DNA of 64,000 bases, taken from JASDSY01 sp041441465. Lineage in GTDB: Bacteria; Muiribacteriota; UBA9980. Under the pieces are notes generated by a model. It did not search any database. It was given only the letters and a program-made list of their open reading frames with translations, and was not told the origin of the DNA. A program made the position numbers and the translations under genes. The DNA lies in contig JASDSY010000001.1 of NCBI GenBank assembly GCA_041441465.1, positions 179,267 through 243,266 of the forward strand, read 5' to 3'. Shown here in pieces: positions 25,904 through 34,815 of the stretch (position 1 is the first letter of the stretch; each line of letters opens with the position of its first letter).

Positions 25904-27745
25904 TTACATGGCCGCTTTAAGAGGCAGTAAAATAATAAATTCGCTGCCGCGGTTAACCTCGCTACTGCATTTTATCATGCCGCCATGCGAAATTACTATT
26001 TCCTTTGTAATCGCAAGTCCGATGCCGGACCCCGGCCTGCTATCGTCATTCATAGCGACATGAAAAAATTTTTCGAATATTTTATCGCGGTTTTCTTCGG
26101 CTATGCCTATACCGGTATCTTTAACGCTTATTTCAATATAATTTAGAACCTGCTGTGACTTTACGATTATAAGTCCGCCCATTTGGTTATATTTTATCGC
26201 ATTCGAAAAAATGTTATTAAACGCACATAAAATCTTTTCATAATCAAGATTTAAAGAAGGTATATCACGATTTAAATATGTCTCGACTTTTATTTTTTTA
26301 TTATCGATTTGAGACTTAAAATTATTTAACGAATCCATAATAATATTATTGATATTGCAGGGCGTGAATTTAAAAATATCTTTTCCTGACTCAATTTTTG
26401 AAAGTTCAAGAAGCCCTGTTACAAGCTCAGCAAGCCTTTCTCCGTCTTCTTTAATCGACTCCACTATTTTATTCTGCCTTTCATTCAAAACGCCGAGATT
26501 ATCATCTGTCAAAAGACTTGCTCCCATCATTATGGATGTAAGAGGAGTTTTAAATTCGTGAGATATTCCGTAAATAAAATCTGTTTTCATTTTTTCAAGT
26601 TCTTTAAAGTCGGTGACATTATTGAATATTACGACAGCTCCGATTATGTTTTTTTCGGTGTCGCGTACTTTTGTGACTATTATATTGAAAAAAAACTCCC
26701 GCGCGTTTTTTTTGAAAATTAAAATTTTTCCCATGCTTTCACTATTTTCGGCATTAAAAGTATCGAGTATATGGTCATAAACCTCGCTGCTTCTCACAGC
26801 TTCAAGAAAATATTTATTGACGAAATCGCTTTCTTTGAAATCAAAAAACTCTTCACAACTATTGTTAGTAAGAAGAATTTTAAAATTTTTGTCTAAAACA
26901 ATAAGAGGGTCGGCAAGGCTTTTTACGATAGCGAGCGACCTGTTTTTTTCGGCCATAACAATGCCAAGCGTGCTTTGCTCGAACAGCTTGAGCTTTTGTG
27001 TCATATTGTTAAATTCGCAGGCCAATTCGCCTATTTCATCATTCGAATTAACCTCTATTTTCTGATTTAAATCGCCGTCCCGAACTTTTTTTACCGCGTT
27101 CGTCAAAAAATAAACCGGCGCCAGCGAAAGCCTCGTAAAGTAACGTGACAGCATAAAACAGCCCGCTACGGCGAAAATATAAATAAAAGTGATAAAATAC
27201 ATAGATGCGCTGGTATTATTTTTTAAGGTTTCCTTACCAAGAAGCATAGCTTTCTGATTAATGTCGGTTATTTCTGCCAATGTTTTCTTTATTGTTTCAA
27301 AACTTGGATAAACCGTATTCCGGTAATACTTATAAGATTCAGTTTGACCGTATTTAAGCTTCGTTTCCTGTAAAAGAGAAAAATTTTTTATATAGTCCAT
27401 GTATTCCCGGTTCAGCCTTTTAACGCATTCGCCTTCATTTAATTCGGTGATATTGTTTTCCTCGATATTATAATACTTCAAAAAGCCCGTCTGATTTTTT
27501 GAAAATAACTCTATGCCGTCTGTCGAATCGATGTTCAGGTATATAAAGATGGCGCTGTCCTGACGTTCTACACATTCAAGCATTTTTCCGGCCATATTTA
27601 TGCTTTTATAATTATTTATCATCAAGCCGTCGATAGCGGCGGTTATATTGTATAAATTTACAATAGATATAGTCCCTATAAACGCCATTATAATTATAAA
27701 AAATATCGATATGCAGGATATTTTACCTTCTAAGGTCTTAAACAT
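25904..27745 (-). CDS. Membrane sensor histidine kinase (4-helix sensor, HAMP, PAS, HisKA, HATPase)
   Basis: The 613-residue protein has a transmembrane helix near 10-33, an extracytoplasmic helical region of about 150 residues, a second helix near 183-203, and a HAMP linker (NAVKKVRDGDLNQKIEV...DEIGELACEFN). A PAS domain follows (about 265-370), then HisKA with phospho-acceptor H396 in GISHEFKTPLTS, and a HATPase with N, G1 and G2 boxes (NNIFSNAIKYN, DTGIGI, GSGIGLAI). ATG 27745 is chosen because GGAG is eight bases upstream; the ATG at 27751 is too close. It precedes the REC-TPR gene and is divergent from kdpFABC-D. It lacks the KdpD and Usp domains, so a role in potassium control is only suggested by position. 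A perfect eight-base inverted repeat, CATGTAAT/ATTACATG (25890-25910), spans its stop codon. Confidence 0.93.
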   Translation of the reverse strand: MFKTLEGKISCISIFFIIIMAFIGTISIVNLYNITAAIDGLMINNYKSINMAGKMLECVERQDSAIFIYLNIDSTDGIELFSKNQTGFLKYYNIEENNITELNEGECVKRLNREYMDYIKNFSLLQETKLKYGQTESYKYYRNTVYPSFETIKKTLAEITDINQKAMLLGKETLKNNTSASMYFITFIYIFAVAGCFMLSRYFTRLSLAPVYFLTNAVKKVRDGDLNQKIEVNSNDEIGELACEFNNMTQKLKLFEQSTLGIVMAEKNRSLAIVKSLADPLIVLDKNFKILLTNNSCEEFFDFKESDFVNKYFLEAVRSSEVYDHILDTFNAENSESMGKILIFKKNAREFFFNIIVTKVRDTEKNIIGAVVIFNNVTDFKELEKMKTDFIYGISHEFKTPLTSIMMGASLLTDDNLGVLNERQNKIVESIKEDGERLAELVTGLLELSKIESGKDIFKFTPCNINNIIMDSLNNFKSQIDNKKIKVETYLNRDIPSLNLDYEKILCAFNNIFSNAIKYNQMGGLIIVKSQQVLNYIEISVKDTGIGIAEENRDKIFEKFFHVAMNDDSRPGSGIGLAITKEIVISHGGMIKCSSEVNRGSEFIILLPLKAAM

Positions 27746-27784
27746 TCGCATAACTCCAATTTAACAATAATACCGATTAATTGC

Positions 27785-27813
27785 ATTATAATTTAAGGTT
27801 ATTTTATTGTCAA
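27785..27813 (-). promoter_or_regulatory. Histidine kinase promoter
   Basis: On the minus strand TTGACA (27808-27813), a 17-base spacer and TATAAT (27785-27790) form a consensus promoter about 40 bases before the kinase ATG. Confidence 0.8.
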
Positions 27814-27871
27814 TAAGCATTTTTATGTCTTTTTTCATACCAGCTTTAAAACACAGAAAATAAAAGAGCCG

Positions 27872-27976
27872 TTAAGATAAAAAAACATATCTTAATTAAA
27901 TCAAAAGCGAACATAACGATAATTTTTACACGGCCGATAACTTCAACTTTGCTTATATCGCCGCCGGTGCTATAAT
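27872..27976 (+). promoter_or_regulatory. kdp promoter and upstream palindrome
   Basis: TTTGCT (27948-27953), a 17-base spacer and TATAAT (27971-27976) lie 50 bases before kdpF. The weak -35 box fits an activated promoter. Upstream are a perfect inverted repeat TTAAGATA/TATCTTAA with an eight-base centre (27872-27895) and two direct copies of CGATAA (27917-27922 and 27935-27940, 18 bases apart), which could be activator sites. The sites are seen; their use is inferred. Confidence 0.55.
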
Positions 27977-28025
27977 CGGAATTAAAAGATAGAGAATTAC
28001 TTTACAGCATAAAGGAGGCCGTAAA

Positions 28026-28115
28026 ATGTCATTTGAATTTTATCTTTCAATAATTTCAGCGGTTTTTCTTTTCTTTTACCTGTGTTATTCAATAGCAAAA
28101 CCGGAAAAATTTTAG
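28026..28115 (+). CDS. kdpF: KdpF small membrane subunit (29 residues)
   Basis: The short frame encodes one hydrophobic helix (YLSIISAVFLFFYLCYSIAK) ending in the KdpF-like tail KPEKF. KdpF stabilises the KdpFABC complex in the inner membrane. AGGAGG stands five bases before the ATG. The gene ends 11 bases before the kdpA ATG, exactly where kdpF sits in other bacteria. The gene is too short for most gene finders and is easily missed. Confidence 0.85.
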   Translation: MSFEFYLSIISAVFLFFYLCYSIAKPEKF

Positions 28116-28126
28116 TGGAGGCGCGT

Positions 28127-29812
28127 ATGTTTGCCAACGATTATTTTCAATTAATTGCATTTTTATGCATAATACTTATAACTTCGCCATTATTAGGCCA
28201 ATACATGGCTGAAATATTCCAGGGCAGGAATGGAAAGTTAGCCCGATTTTTTGAGCCATTCGAAAGAGCCATATATAAAATTTGCGGCATCGACCCAAAT
28301 GACGAAATGAGCTGGAGCGATTACATCAAATCGCTTCTATTTTTCAATTTATTCGGTTTTTTATTTTTGTATTCGCTTTGCGTGATACAGGGCTCGCTGC
28401 CGCTCAATCCTCAAAATTTAAAAGGCACGGAATGGCATCTGGCATTTAATACCGCGGTAAGTTTTATGACCAACACCAACTGGCAAAGTTATAACGGCGA
28501 AACTACATTCAGCTATCTTGTCCAGATGCTCGGCTTTACCGTTCAAAATTTTCTGAGCGCCGCCACCGGCATCGCCGTCGTAATAGCATTTTCAAGGGCC
28601 ATGGCTAAAGCTGAATTAAAAACCGCCGGCAATTTTTTTACGGATATCGTAAGAAGCATAGTATATGTATTAATTCCTCTTTCGGTTATAATGTCACTTC
28701 TTCTGGTTTCACAGGGAACAGTGCAAACGATAGCGCCCTATACAGAAATCAAGCCGCTTGAAGGCGGAATTCAGACCATACCTTTAGGTCCGGTAGCGTC
28801 GCAAATCGCTATCAAGCAGCTCGGCACTAACGGCGGCGGATTTTTCGGTGCAAACGGCTGCCATCCTTTCGAAAATCCTACGCCGCTTTCAAATTTTCTG
28901 GAAGTACTCGCCATATTTTTGATCCCGGCAGCTCTGGTTTTCACATACGGACAAATCGTAAATAACTCAAAACATGCGGTTTCGCTGTTTGGCGCAATGC
29001 TTATATTGTTTCTGGCCGGGCTCGGAATTTCATTATGGTCGGAATACGGCGCAGATAACATCTTCGGAATAAGCGCCATCATTGAAGGAAAAGAACTCAG
29101 ATTCGGCATTTTCAACAGCGTTTTATGGTCTGTCGTTACTACATGCGCTTCATGCGGCGCAATAAATTGCGCACAAGCATGCCTTTCACCGATTAGTATC
29201 ATGATTTCGACTTTAAATATGATGTTCGGCGAAGTCATATTCGGGGGAGCCGGTTCAGGATTGTACGGCATGATAATGTTTGCGATATTAACCGTATTCA
29301 TAGCCGGTTTAATGGTAGGACGCACGCCGGAATATCTGGGAAAAAAGATAGGCGCCTACGAAGTAAAAATGGCAGTTCTGGCGGTTCTAGCGCCGAGCAT
29401 AATAATATTATCGCTCACAGCCGTCTCATGCGTAATTCCTGAAGGAATTTCATCCGCATTAAACCGCGGACCAAGAGGGTTTTTAGAAATTTTATACGCT
29501 TTTACATCCGCTGCTGCGAATAACGGAAGCGCGCTGGCCGGACTGAACGCGAACACGCCTTATTATAATGTATTACTCGGTCTGACAATGCTCGCCGGCC
29601 GCTTCATAGTCATAGTTCCTGTGCTTCTAGTCGGCAAAAACCTTGCCGCAAAAAAAATTACGCCTGAATCGTCCGGGACATTTCCGGTTTTCGGAGCGGC
29701 ATTCAGCCTTCTTCTGATATCGGTCATTTTAATAATTGGCGCGCTTACATTTTTTCCGGCTCTATCGATCGGGCCTATCGCCGAATATTTTTTAAAGTCG
29801 CGCGTATTCTGA
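28127..29812 (+). CDS. kdpA: Potassium-transporting ATPase, channel subunit KdpA
   Basis: KdpA is the potassium-selective, channel-like subunit of the high-affinity KdpFABC pump. The 561 residues hold about ten membrane helices and four filter loops: SFMTNTNWQSYNGE, LGTNGGGFFGANGCHPFENPT, TTCASCGAIN and SAAANNGSALAGL. The stretch after the third loop reads CAQACLSP where E. coli has AMHDS, a divergence at a usually conserved site. The RTPEYLGKKI cytoplasmic loop is intact. ATG 28127 with GGAGG upstream is the start; in-frame codons further upstream overlap kdpF. Confidence 0.96.
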   Translation: MFANDYFQLIAFLCIILITSPLLGQYMAEIFQGRNGKLARFFEPFERAIYKICGIDPNDEMSWSDYIKSLLFFNLFGFLFLYSLCVIQGSLPLNPQNLKGTEWHLAFNTAVSFMTNTNWQSYNGETTFSYLVQMLGFTVQNFLSAATGIAVVIAFSRAMAKAELKTAGNFFTDIVRSIVYVLIPLSVIMSLLLVSQGTVQTIAPYTEIKPLEGGIQTIPLGPVASQIAIKQLGTNGGGFFGANGCHPFENPTPLSNFLEVLAIFLIPAALVFTYGQIVNNSKHAVSLFGAMLILFLAGLGISLWSEYGADNIFGISAIIEGKELRFGIFNSVLWSVVTTCASCGAINCAQACLSPISIMISTLNMMFGEVIFGGAGSGLYGMIMFAILTVFIAGLMVGRTPEYLGKKIGAYEVKMAVLAVLAPSIIILSLTAVSCVIPEGISSALNRGPRGFLEILYAFTSAAANNGSALAGLNANTPYYNVLLGLTMLAGRFIVIVPVLLVGKNLAAKKITPESSGTFPVFGAAFSLLLISVILIIGALTFFPALSIGPIAEYFLKSRVF

Positions 29813-29924
29813 CATAACTATAAAAAAAGAATTTTAATTTTCCCAAAACATTGTACCAGATTGGATTCAAGTCCTCAATTTTCATTTAAGTTTACAGAAC
29901 GCAACATACATATTGGAGGAAATT

Positions 29925-32126
29925 ATGAAATCAGGCAAAATAAATGAAATAAGCTATAAATTAAGAACAGAACTGGATTTATCGCTTAATGACAACTCAA
30001 AAAAAATAGGAAACAAATTAAAACTAGGAATAGCCGATTCGCTTAATCGTAACGATTCGATAATAATAAAAAATGAAATATTAAATAAGGCGATTAAGGA
30101 TTCGTTTATAAAACTTTCGCCGCATACGCAATTAAAAAATCCGGTAATGTTCGTCGTAAATATCGGAGCGATTTTAACGTCAATAACGGTTATCCGTGAA
30201 ATTGCAGGCGGGACATTTTCAGGCTTTAATTTCCAGATAACGCTGTGGCTCTGGCTCACCATACTGTTCGCGAATTTTGCCGAAGCAATCGCCGAAGGTC
30301 GAGGCAAGGCGCAGGCCGAAAGCCTGAAAAAAACAAAATCGAACAGCACTGCCCGGCTTATTATAAGCGGCGTCGAGAGAAAAATATCATCATCAGAATT
30401 AAGGAAGAACGATATTGTAGTCTGCGAAGCCGGCGACATTATCCCGGGCGACGGCGAAGTAATAGAAGGCATAGCCAGCGTTGACGAATCGGCGATAACA
30501 GGCGAATCCGCCCCCGTAATAAGGGAATGCGGCGGCGATAGAAGCGCGGTTACAGGCGGCACGAGAGTTTTGAGCGATAAAATTATAGTCAGAATCGTTT
30601 CGGATGCCGGCAATACGTTTCTTGACAAGATGATATCGCTTGTAGAAGGCGCCTCGAGGCAAAAGACGCCAAACGAAATAGCGCTTACAATTTTATTATC
30701 AGGTCTGACCATAGTATTTTTGTTCGCGGTAATAACTTTATATCCGTTTAATATATACGCCGCATCTCAATCTTCGGCCGGCGGAGCGCGTCTTACAATT
30801 CCAATATTGGTATCGCTCCTTGTCTGCCTGATTCCAACGACCATAGGCGGACTTTTAAGCGCGATAGGAATAAGCGGCATGGACCGCCTCATAAGAAGAA
30901 ACGTAATCGCTAAAAGCGGCAGAGCCGTTGAGGCGTCAGGAGACATTGACGTCCTGCTTCTCGATAAGACAGGCACCATAACATTCGGCAACCGTATGGC
31001 CACGAATTTATATCCGGCTCCCGGCATCAAACTCGAAACGCTCGCCGACGCGGCCCAAATTTCTTCGCTGGCTGACGAAACGCCCGAAGGCCGCTCGATC
31101 GTGATTTTAATAAAAGAACATTTTGGAATCAGAGGCCGCAATGTTTCAGAAATGGGAGCACATTTTATTCCGTTCACTGCGCAGACCAAAATGAGCGGAG
31201 TCGATATTCCCGACATAAAATCCGGCAGCGTAAAAAAAATCAGAAAAGGCGCATACGACGCCATTTCTAAATATATTGCAAGCAGCGGCGGAGTCATTGA
31301 CGAGCAGATAAAAAACGATGTCGAAAATATTTCGCGCAAAGGCGGAACGCCGCTCGTTGTATGCGCCGATACAAAGGCGCTGGGCGTCATAGAGCTTAAA
31401 GATATTGTAAAAGGCGGAATTAAGGAAAGATTTAACGAACTGAGGCAGATGGGAATAAAAACGGTAATGATCACCGGCGACAATCAATTGACAGCCGCCA
31501 CGATAGCCGCTGAAGCCGGCGTGGACGACTTTATAGCTGAAGCGACACCTGAAGCCAAGCTTCACAGAATAAGGCATGAACAAAATCTCGGCCACATGGT
31601 GGCGATGATAGGCGACGGTACGAACGACGCCCCGGCGCTTGCGCAGGCCGATGTCGGAGTAGCTATGAACACCGGAACACAAGCGGCCCGCGAAGCAGGC
31701 AACATGGTAGATCTTGACAGCAATCCGACTAAATTAATAGAGGTTGTGGAAATAGGAAAGCAGCTTTTAATGACACGCGGAGCGCTTACCACGTTCAGCA
31801 TCGCAAACGACATAGCCAAATATTTCGCGATAATACCGGCATTATTCAGCGGATTATATTCATTAAACGCTTCCGGACCGCTTTCTGTATTGAATATAAT
31901 GAACCTTAATTCACCTGAAAGCGCGATACTAAGCGCTGTCATATTCAATGCCCTCATTATTATAATACTGGTGCCGCTCGCGCTTAAAGGCGTCGAATAC
32001 ACGCCGCGCAGCGCACCCGAAGTGTTAAGAAAAAATATTTTAATTTACGGCCTCGGCGGCGTCATAGCTCCATTTGCCGCTATAAAAATAATAGATATTA
32101 TAATAGTATTTTTAAAATTAGTTTAA
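29925..32126 (+). CDS. kdpB: Potassium-transporting P-type ATPase, catalytic subunit KdpB
   Basis: KdpB hydrolyses ATP to drive potassium import through KdpA. The 733-residue protein has the P-type ATPase hallmarks in order: actuator-loop SAITGESAPV, phosphorylation site LLDKTGTITFGNR, nucleotide-binding KMSG and KGA segments, MITGDN, and the hinge GDGTNDAPALAQADVG. About seven membrane helices are visible. It is longer than E. coli KdpB (682) because of an extra N-terminal tail of about 55 residues. The ATG at 29925 has GGAGGA four bases upstream. A 112-base gap separates it from kdpA with no visible terminator. Confidence 0.97.
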   Translation: MKSGKINEISYKLRTELDLSLNDNSKKIGNKLKLGIADSLNRNDSIIIKNEILNKAIKDSFIKLSPHTQLKNPVMFVVNIGAILTSITVIREIAGGTFSGFNFQITLWLWLTILFANFAEAIAEGRGKAQAESLKKTKSNSTARLIISGVERKISSSELRKNDIVVCEAGDIIPGDGEVIEGIASVDESAITGESAPVIRECGGDRSAVTGGTRVLSDKIIVRIVSDAGNTFLDKMISLVEGASRQKTPNEIALTILLSGLTIVFLFAVITLYPFNIYAASQSSAGGARLTIPILVSLLVCLIPTTIGGLLSAIGISGMDRLIRRNVIAKSGRAVEASGDIDVLLLDKTGTITFGNRMATNLYPAPGIKLETLADAAQISSLADETPEGRSIVILIKEHFGIRGRNVSEMGAHFIPFTAQTKMSGVDIPDIKSGSVKKIRKGAYDAISKYIASSGGVIDEQIKNDVENISRKGGTPLVVCADTKALGVIELKDIVKGGIKERFNELRQMGIKTVMITGDNQLTAATIAAEAGVDDFIAEATPEAKLHRIRHEQNLGHMVAMIGDGTNDAPALAQADVGVAMNTGTQAAREAGNMVDLDSNPTKLIEVVEIGKQLLMTRGALTTFSIANDIAKYFAIIPALFSGLYSLNASGPLSVLNIMNLNSPESAILSAVIFNALIIIILVPLALKGVEYTPRSAPEVLRKNILIYGLGGVIAPFAAIKIIDIIIVFLKLV

Positions 32127-32213
32127 TCCTCAACCGGCAGCATAAATCAGATTCAATTCGGATTTCAGGCTTAAAGCCGCAAATAAAAAACAAACGATAA
32201 GGAGTTGCATTTT

Positions 32214-32795
32214 ATGAACAGCGTTTTTTTTAAGACTCTCAATTTATTTATAGCCCTTACATTAATAACAGGGTTAATATATCCTGCCGCCGTCACTTTT
32301 ATGGCTCAAACAATATTGCCATATCAAGCGAACGGTAGTATAATAATGATGAATCAGATTGCGGTAGGTTCGGAATTAATAGCTCAAAATTTTCAAAAGC
32401 AGAATTATTTTTGGCCGCGCCCGTCAGCATGCGATTATTCGATGCTTCCGGCCGGTGCGAGCAATCTCGGCCCGTCAAGCGCAGAGTTAAAAAAATCTTT
32501 TGATAAAAGGCTGGAAACATTTTGTGCATCTAACGGCGTATCGACCCTTGAAGCGATTTTGACCGCACGGGAAATGCTTTTTGCGTCAGGCAGCGGAATC
32601 GACCCTCATATAAGCTTGGCATCCGCTTTAATACAATCAAAACGAGTAGCGGCGGCAAGAAAATATGACACGGAAAAAAATATCAAACTGCAGGAAATGA
32701 TACTCGCTAATACGGAACCGCCGCAGCTGGGTTTTCTGGGAGAAACAAGAGTAAACATCTTAAAGTTGAATATAAGTATCGATAATTTAAAATAA
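32214..32795 (+). CDS. kdpC: Potassium-transporting ATPase subunit KdpC
   Basis: KdpC is a single-span membrane protein that aids ATP binding by KdpB. The 193-residue product starts with one hydrophobic helix (about 8-30), followed by family motifs: NFQKQNYFWPRPSACDY, AGASNLGPSS, LFASGSGIDPHIS, and QLGFLGETRVNILKLN at the C-terminus. AAGGAG stands nine bases before ATG 32214, preferred over a TTG at 32205 that overlaps the site. It follows kdpB after 87 bases and precedes the kdpD-like gene by 29. Confidence 0.95.
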   Translation: MNSVFFKTLNLFIALTLITGLIYPAAVTFMAQTILPYQANGSIIMMNQIAVGSELIAQNFQKQNYFWPRPSACDYSMLPAGASNLGPSSAELKKSFDKRLETFCASNGVSTLEAILTAREMLFASGSGIDPHISLASALIQSKRVAAARKYDTEKNIKLQEMILANTEPPQLGFLGETRVNILKLNISIDNLK

Positions 32796-32824
32796 AATTT
32801 TACAGCTAAAATGAAGGGTTTTTT

Positions 32825-34798
32825 ATGATTGACGAAATACGACCCGATCCCGATAAGCTTTTAAAATCGATACAAAAAAACGGTGAATCGGTTAAAGGCA
32901 AATTAAAGATTTTTTTCGGCATGGCCGCGGGCGTAGGAAAAACTTACGCCATGCTTTCTGCAGCCCAAATTAAGCGTAAAGAAAATATCGATATAGCGGT
33001 AGGCTATGCAGAAACACACGGGCGCACTGAAACTGACAAACTTTTAGAAGGCCTCGAATGCATACCTCCTAAGAAAATTTCATATAAAGGCGTCACATTG
33101 CGTGAAATGGATCTTGAAGCTATATTAAAAAGAAAGCCGCAAATCGTTCTTGTAGATGAACTGGCGCATACGAACGCGCCCGGAAGCCTTCATCCCAAAA
33201 GATATCAGGATGTCATGGAGCTGATCGACTCCGGAATTAGCGTTTATACGACCATCAACGTCCAGCACATAGAAAGCCGCTTGGACACAGTAAAGCAAAT
33301 TACAGGCGTAACAGTTTGCGAAACAGTACCCGATACTTTAATTGAAAACGCCGATGAAATAGAGCTTATCGACATATCTCCGGATGAACTCATAAAAAGG
33401 CTCAACGAAGGGAAAGTATATAAAGGCGCAAATGCGGGCAGAGCGCTTGATAATTTTTTCATCCCGGAAAACCTTACGGCGCTTCGCGAGCTTGCACTCA
33501 GGCTGACGGCCGAAAGGGTCGGACAGGAGCTGCAGGATTATTCAAATATCAAGCCGGAATTCACCGAAAGCGCCAAAACTTCAGATAAATTAATGGTCGC
33601 GATAGGCCCGAGCCCTTTCTCGGCGCAGCTTATAAGATGGACAAGACGCATGGCTTATAATATGAAAGCTTCGTGGATCGCCGTTTATATAGAAACCGGA
33701 AAAAGCCTTTCCCTAAAAGCCCACGATCAGCTCGAAAAAAACATATCACTTGCCTCGAGTCTAGGCGCTGAAATTGTAACAAAATTCGACCAGGATATCG
33801 TCATGGGTCTAGTCAGGGTGGCTAAATCGCGAAGCGTAACGCAAATCGTAATCGGCAAGCCGATGCGGCCGCTCATCATCGAACTTATGAACGGTGGTTC
33901 GCTCACCGAGAAATTGATCAGAAAAAGCGGTAATATCGACATATATGTTGTGCGCTGCGAATTACCGAAGGAGTCTGAAACGCAAAAAGTAAAAGTTTCG
34001 AAATACTATTCGCCGGAACTAAACGAATACATATATTCATTCTTGACTCTCTCAGCAATAACGTTATTTTGCATGTGCGTTGCGGATAAAATCGGCTATA
34101 AGTCAATAGCCTCGCTCTATCTTCTCGCTATATTATTTATGGCTACCGCATTTTCACGCGCATGCGTCCTGATTTCAGCCGCAGTGAGTTCGCTGTTATG
34201 GAATTATCTTTTTTTGCCGCCGAAATTCACTTTTTATATCGAAAAATTCGAAGACATCCTTATGTTTTTGATGTACTTTATAATAGCGATAATAGTCGGC
34301 AATCTTACATTTAAAATAAAAACAAGCGAACGCGAGCTGAGAAAAAGCGAGGAAAAAACCACCGCTTTATATACGCTGCTTAAAGACATATCGTCAGCCG
34401 CAGGGATAGATTCGGTAATAAATCAAGCCGCCGAAAAGATAATGAAAACATTCGCCGCCAAAGTATATTTTTTTATAGCAGACAAAAAAGGAGAGTTAAA
34501 GTTAAAAACAAGCCCAAAGCTGTCCGAATCGGCAATAGATGAACGCGAATTCAGCGCCGCGAACTGGTCGTATAAAAATTCTAAAACCGCGGGACGTTAT
34601 ACCGATACGCTGCCGGCAGCGCGGGGAACTTATTTCCCTCTGCTAACCATCTCTCAAAAAATCGGGGCAATGGGAATCATCAACGAAAGTAACGATGAAA
34701 AACTTGATTTCGAGCAAAAATTACTGCTCGAATCATTCGCCAATCAAATAGCCGAAGTAATGTCACGCGAATTATCAAGAAGTAACTATAATTTTTGA
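32825..34798 (+). CDS. kdpD: KdpD-like sensor without a kinase domain
   Basis: The 657-residue protein has the KdpD N-terminal domain (1-240) with Walker A GMAAGVGKTYAML (residues 32-44), LVDELAHTNAPGSLHPKR and TTINVQHIES. A Usp domain follows (about 250-375), then four closely spaced membrane helices (about 400-500, DUF4118), and a GAF domain (about 515-650) where the protein ends. HisKA and HATPase domains of the usual 900-residue KdpD are missing. The gene stops 17 bases before the convergent next gene, so no downstream kinase fragment is left to explain a frameshift. It presumably senses potassium or c-di-AMP and signals through another protein, possibly the divergent histidine kinase. 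Confidence 0.92.
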   Translation: MIDEIRPDPDKLLKSIQKNGESVKGKLKIFFGMAAGVGKTYAMLSAAQIKRKENIDIAVGYAETHGRTETDKLLEGLECIPPKKISYKGVTLREMDLEAILKRKPQIVLVDELAHTNAPGSLHPKRYQDVMELIDSGISVYTTINVQHIESRLDTVKQITGVTVCETVPDTLIENADEIELIDISPDELIKRLNEGKVYKGANAGRALDNFFIPENLTALRELALRLTAERVGQELQDYSNIKPEFTESAKTSDKLMVAIGPSPFSAQLIRWTRRMAYNMKASWIAVYIETGKSLSLKAHDQLEKNISLASSLGAEIVTKFDQDIVMGLVRVAKSRSVTQIVIGKPMRPLIIELMNGGSLTEKLIRKSGNIDIYVVRCELPKESETQKVKVSKYYSPELNEYIYSFLTLSAITLFCMCVADKIGYKSIASLYLLAILFMATAFSRACVLISAAVSSLLWNYLFLPPKFTFYIEKFEDILMFLMYFIIAIIVGNLTFKIKTSERELRKSEEKTTALYTLLKDISSAAGIDSVINQAAEKIMKTFAAKVYFFIADKKGELKLKTSPKLSESAIDEREFSAANWSYKNSKTAGRYTDTLPAARGTYFPLLTISQKIGAMGIINESNDEKLDFEQKLLLESFANQIAEVMSRELSRSNYNF

Positions 34799-34815
34799 AA
34801 CAAGCTCACTTTTAC

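Noticed and set aside
25890..25910. Terminator at the histidine kinase stop
   Set aside because: The stem CATGTAAT/ATTACATG is perfect but AT-rich and has no U-tract; the regulator gene follows on the same strand.
29954..30712. Minus-strand frame opposite kdpB
   Set aside because: kdpB is unequivocal on the plus strand and the antisense product has no homology signal.
34799..34815. Frameshift remnant of the KdpD kinase domain
   Set aside because: Only 17 bases remain before the convergent gene, and the next gene is a PH-like protein, so no kinase fragment is left here.
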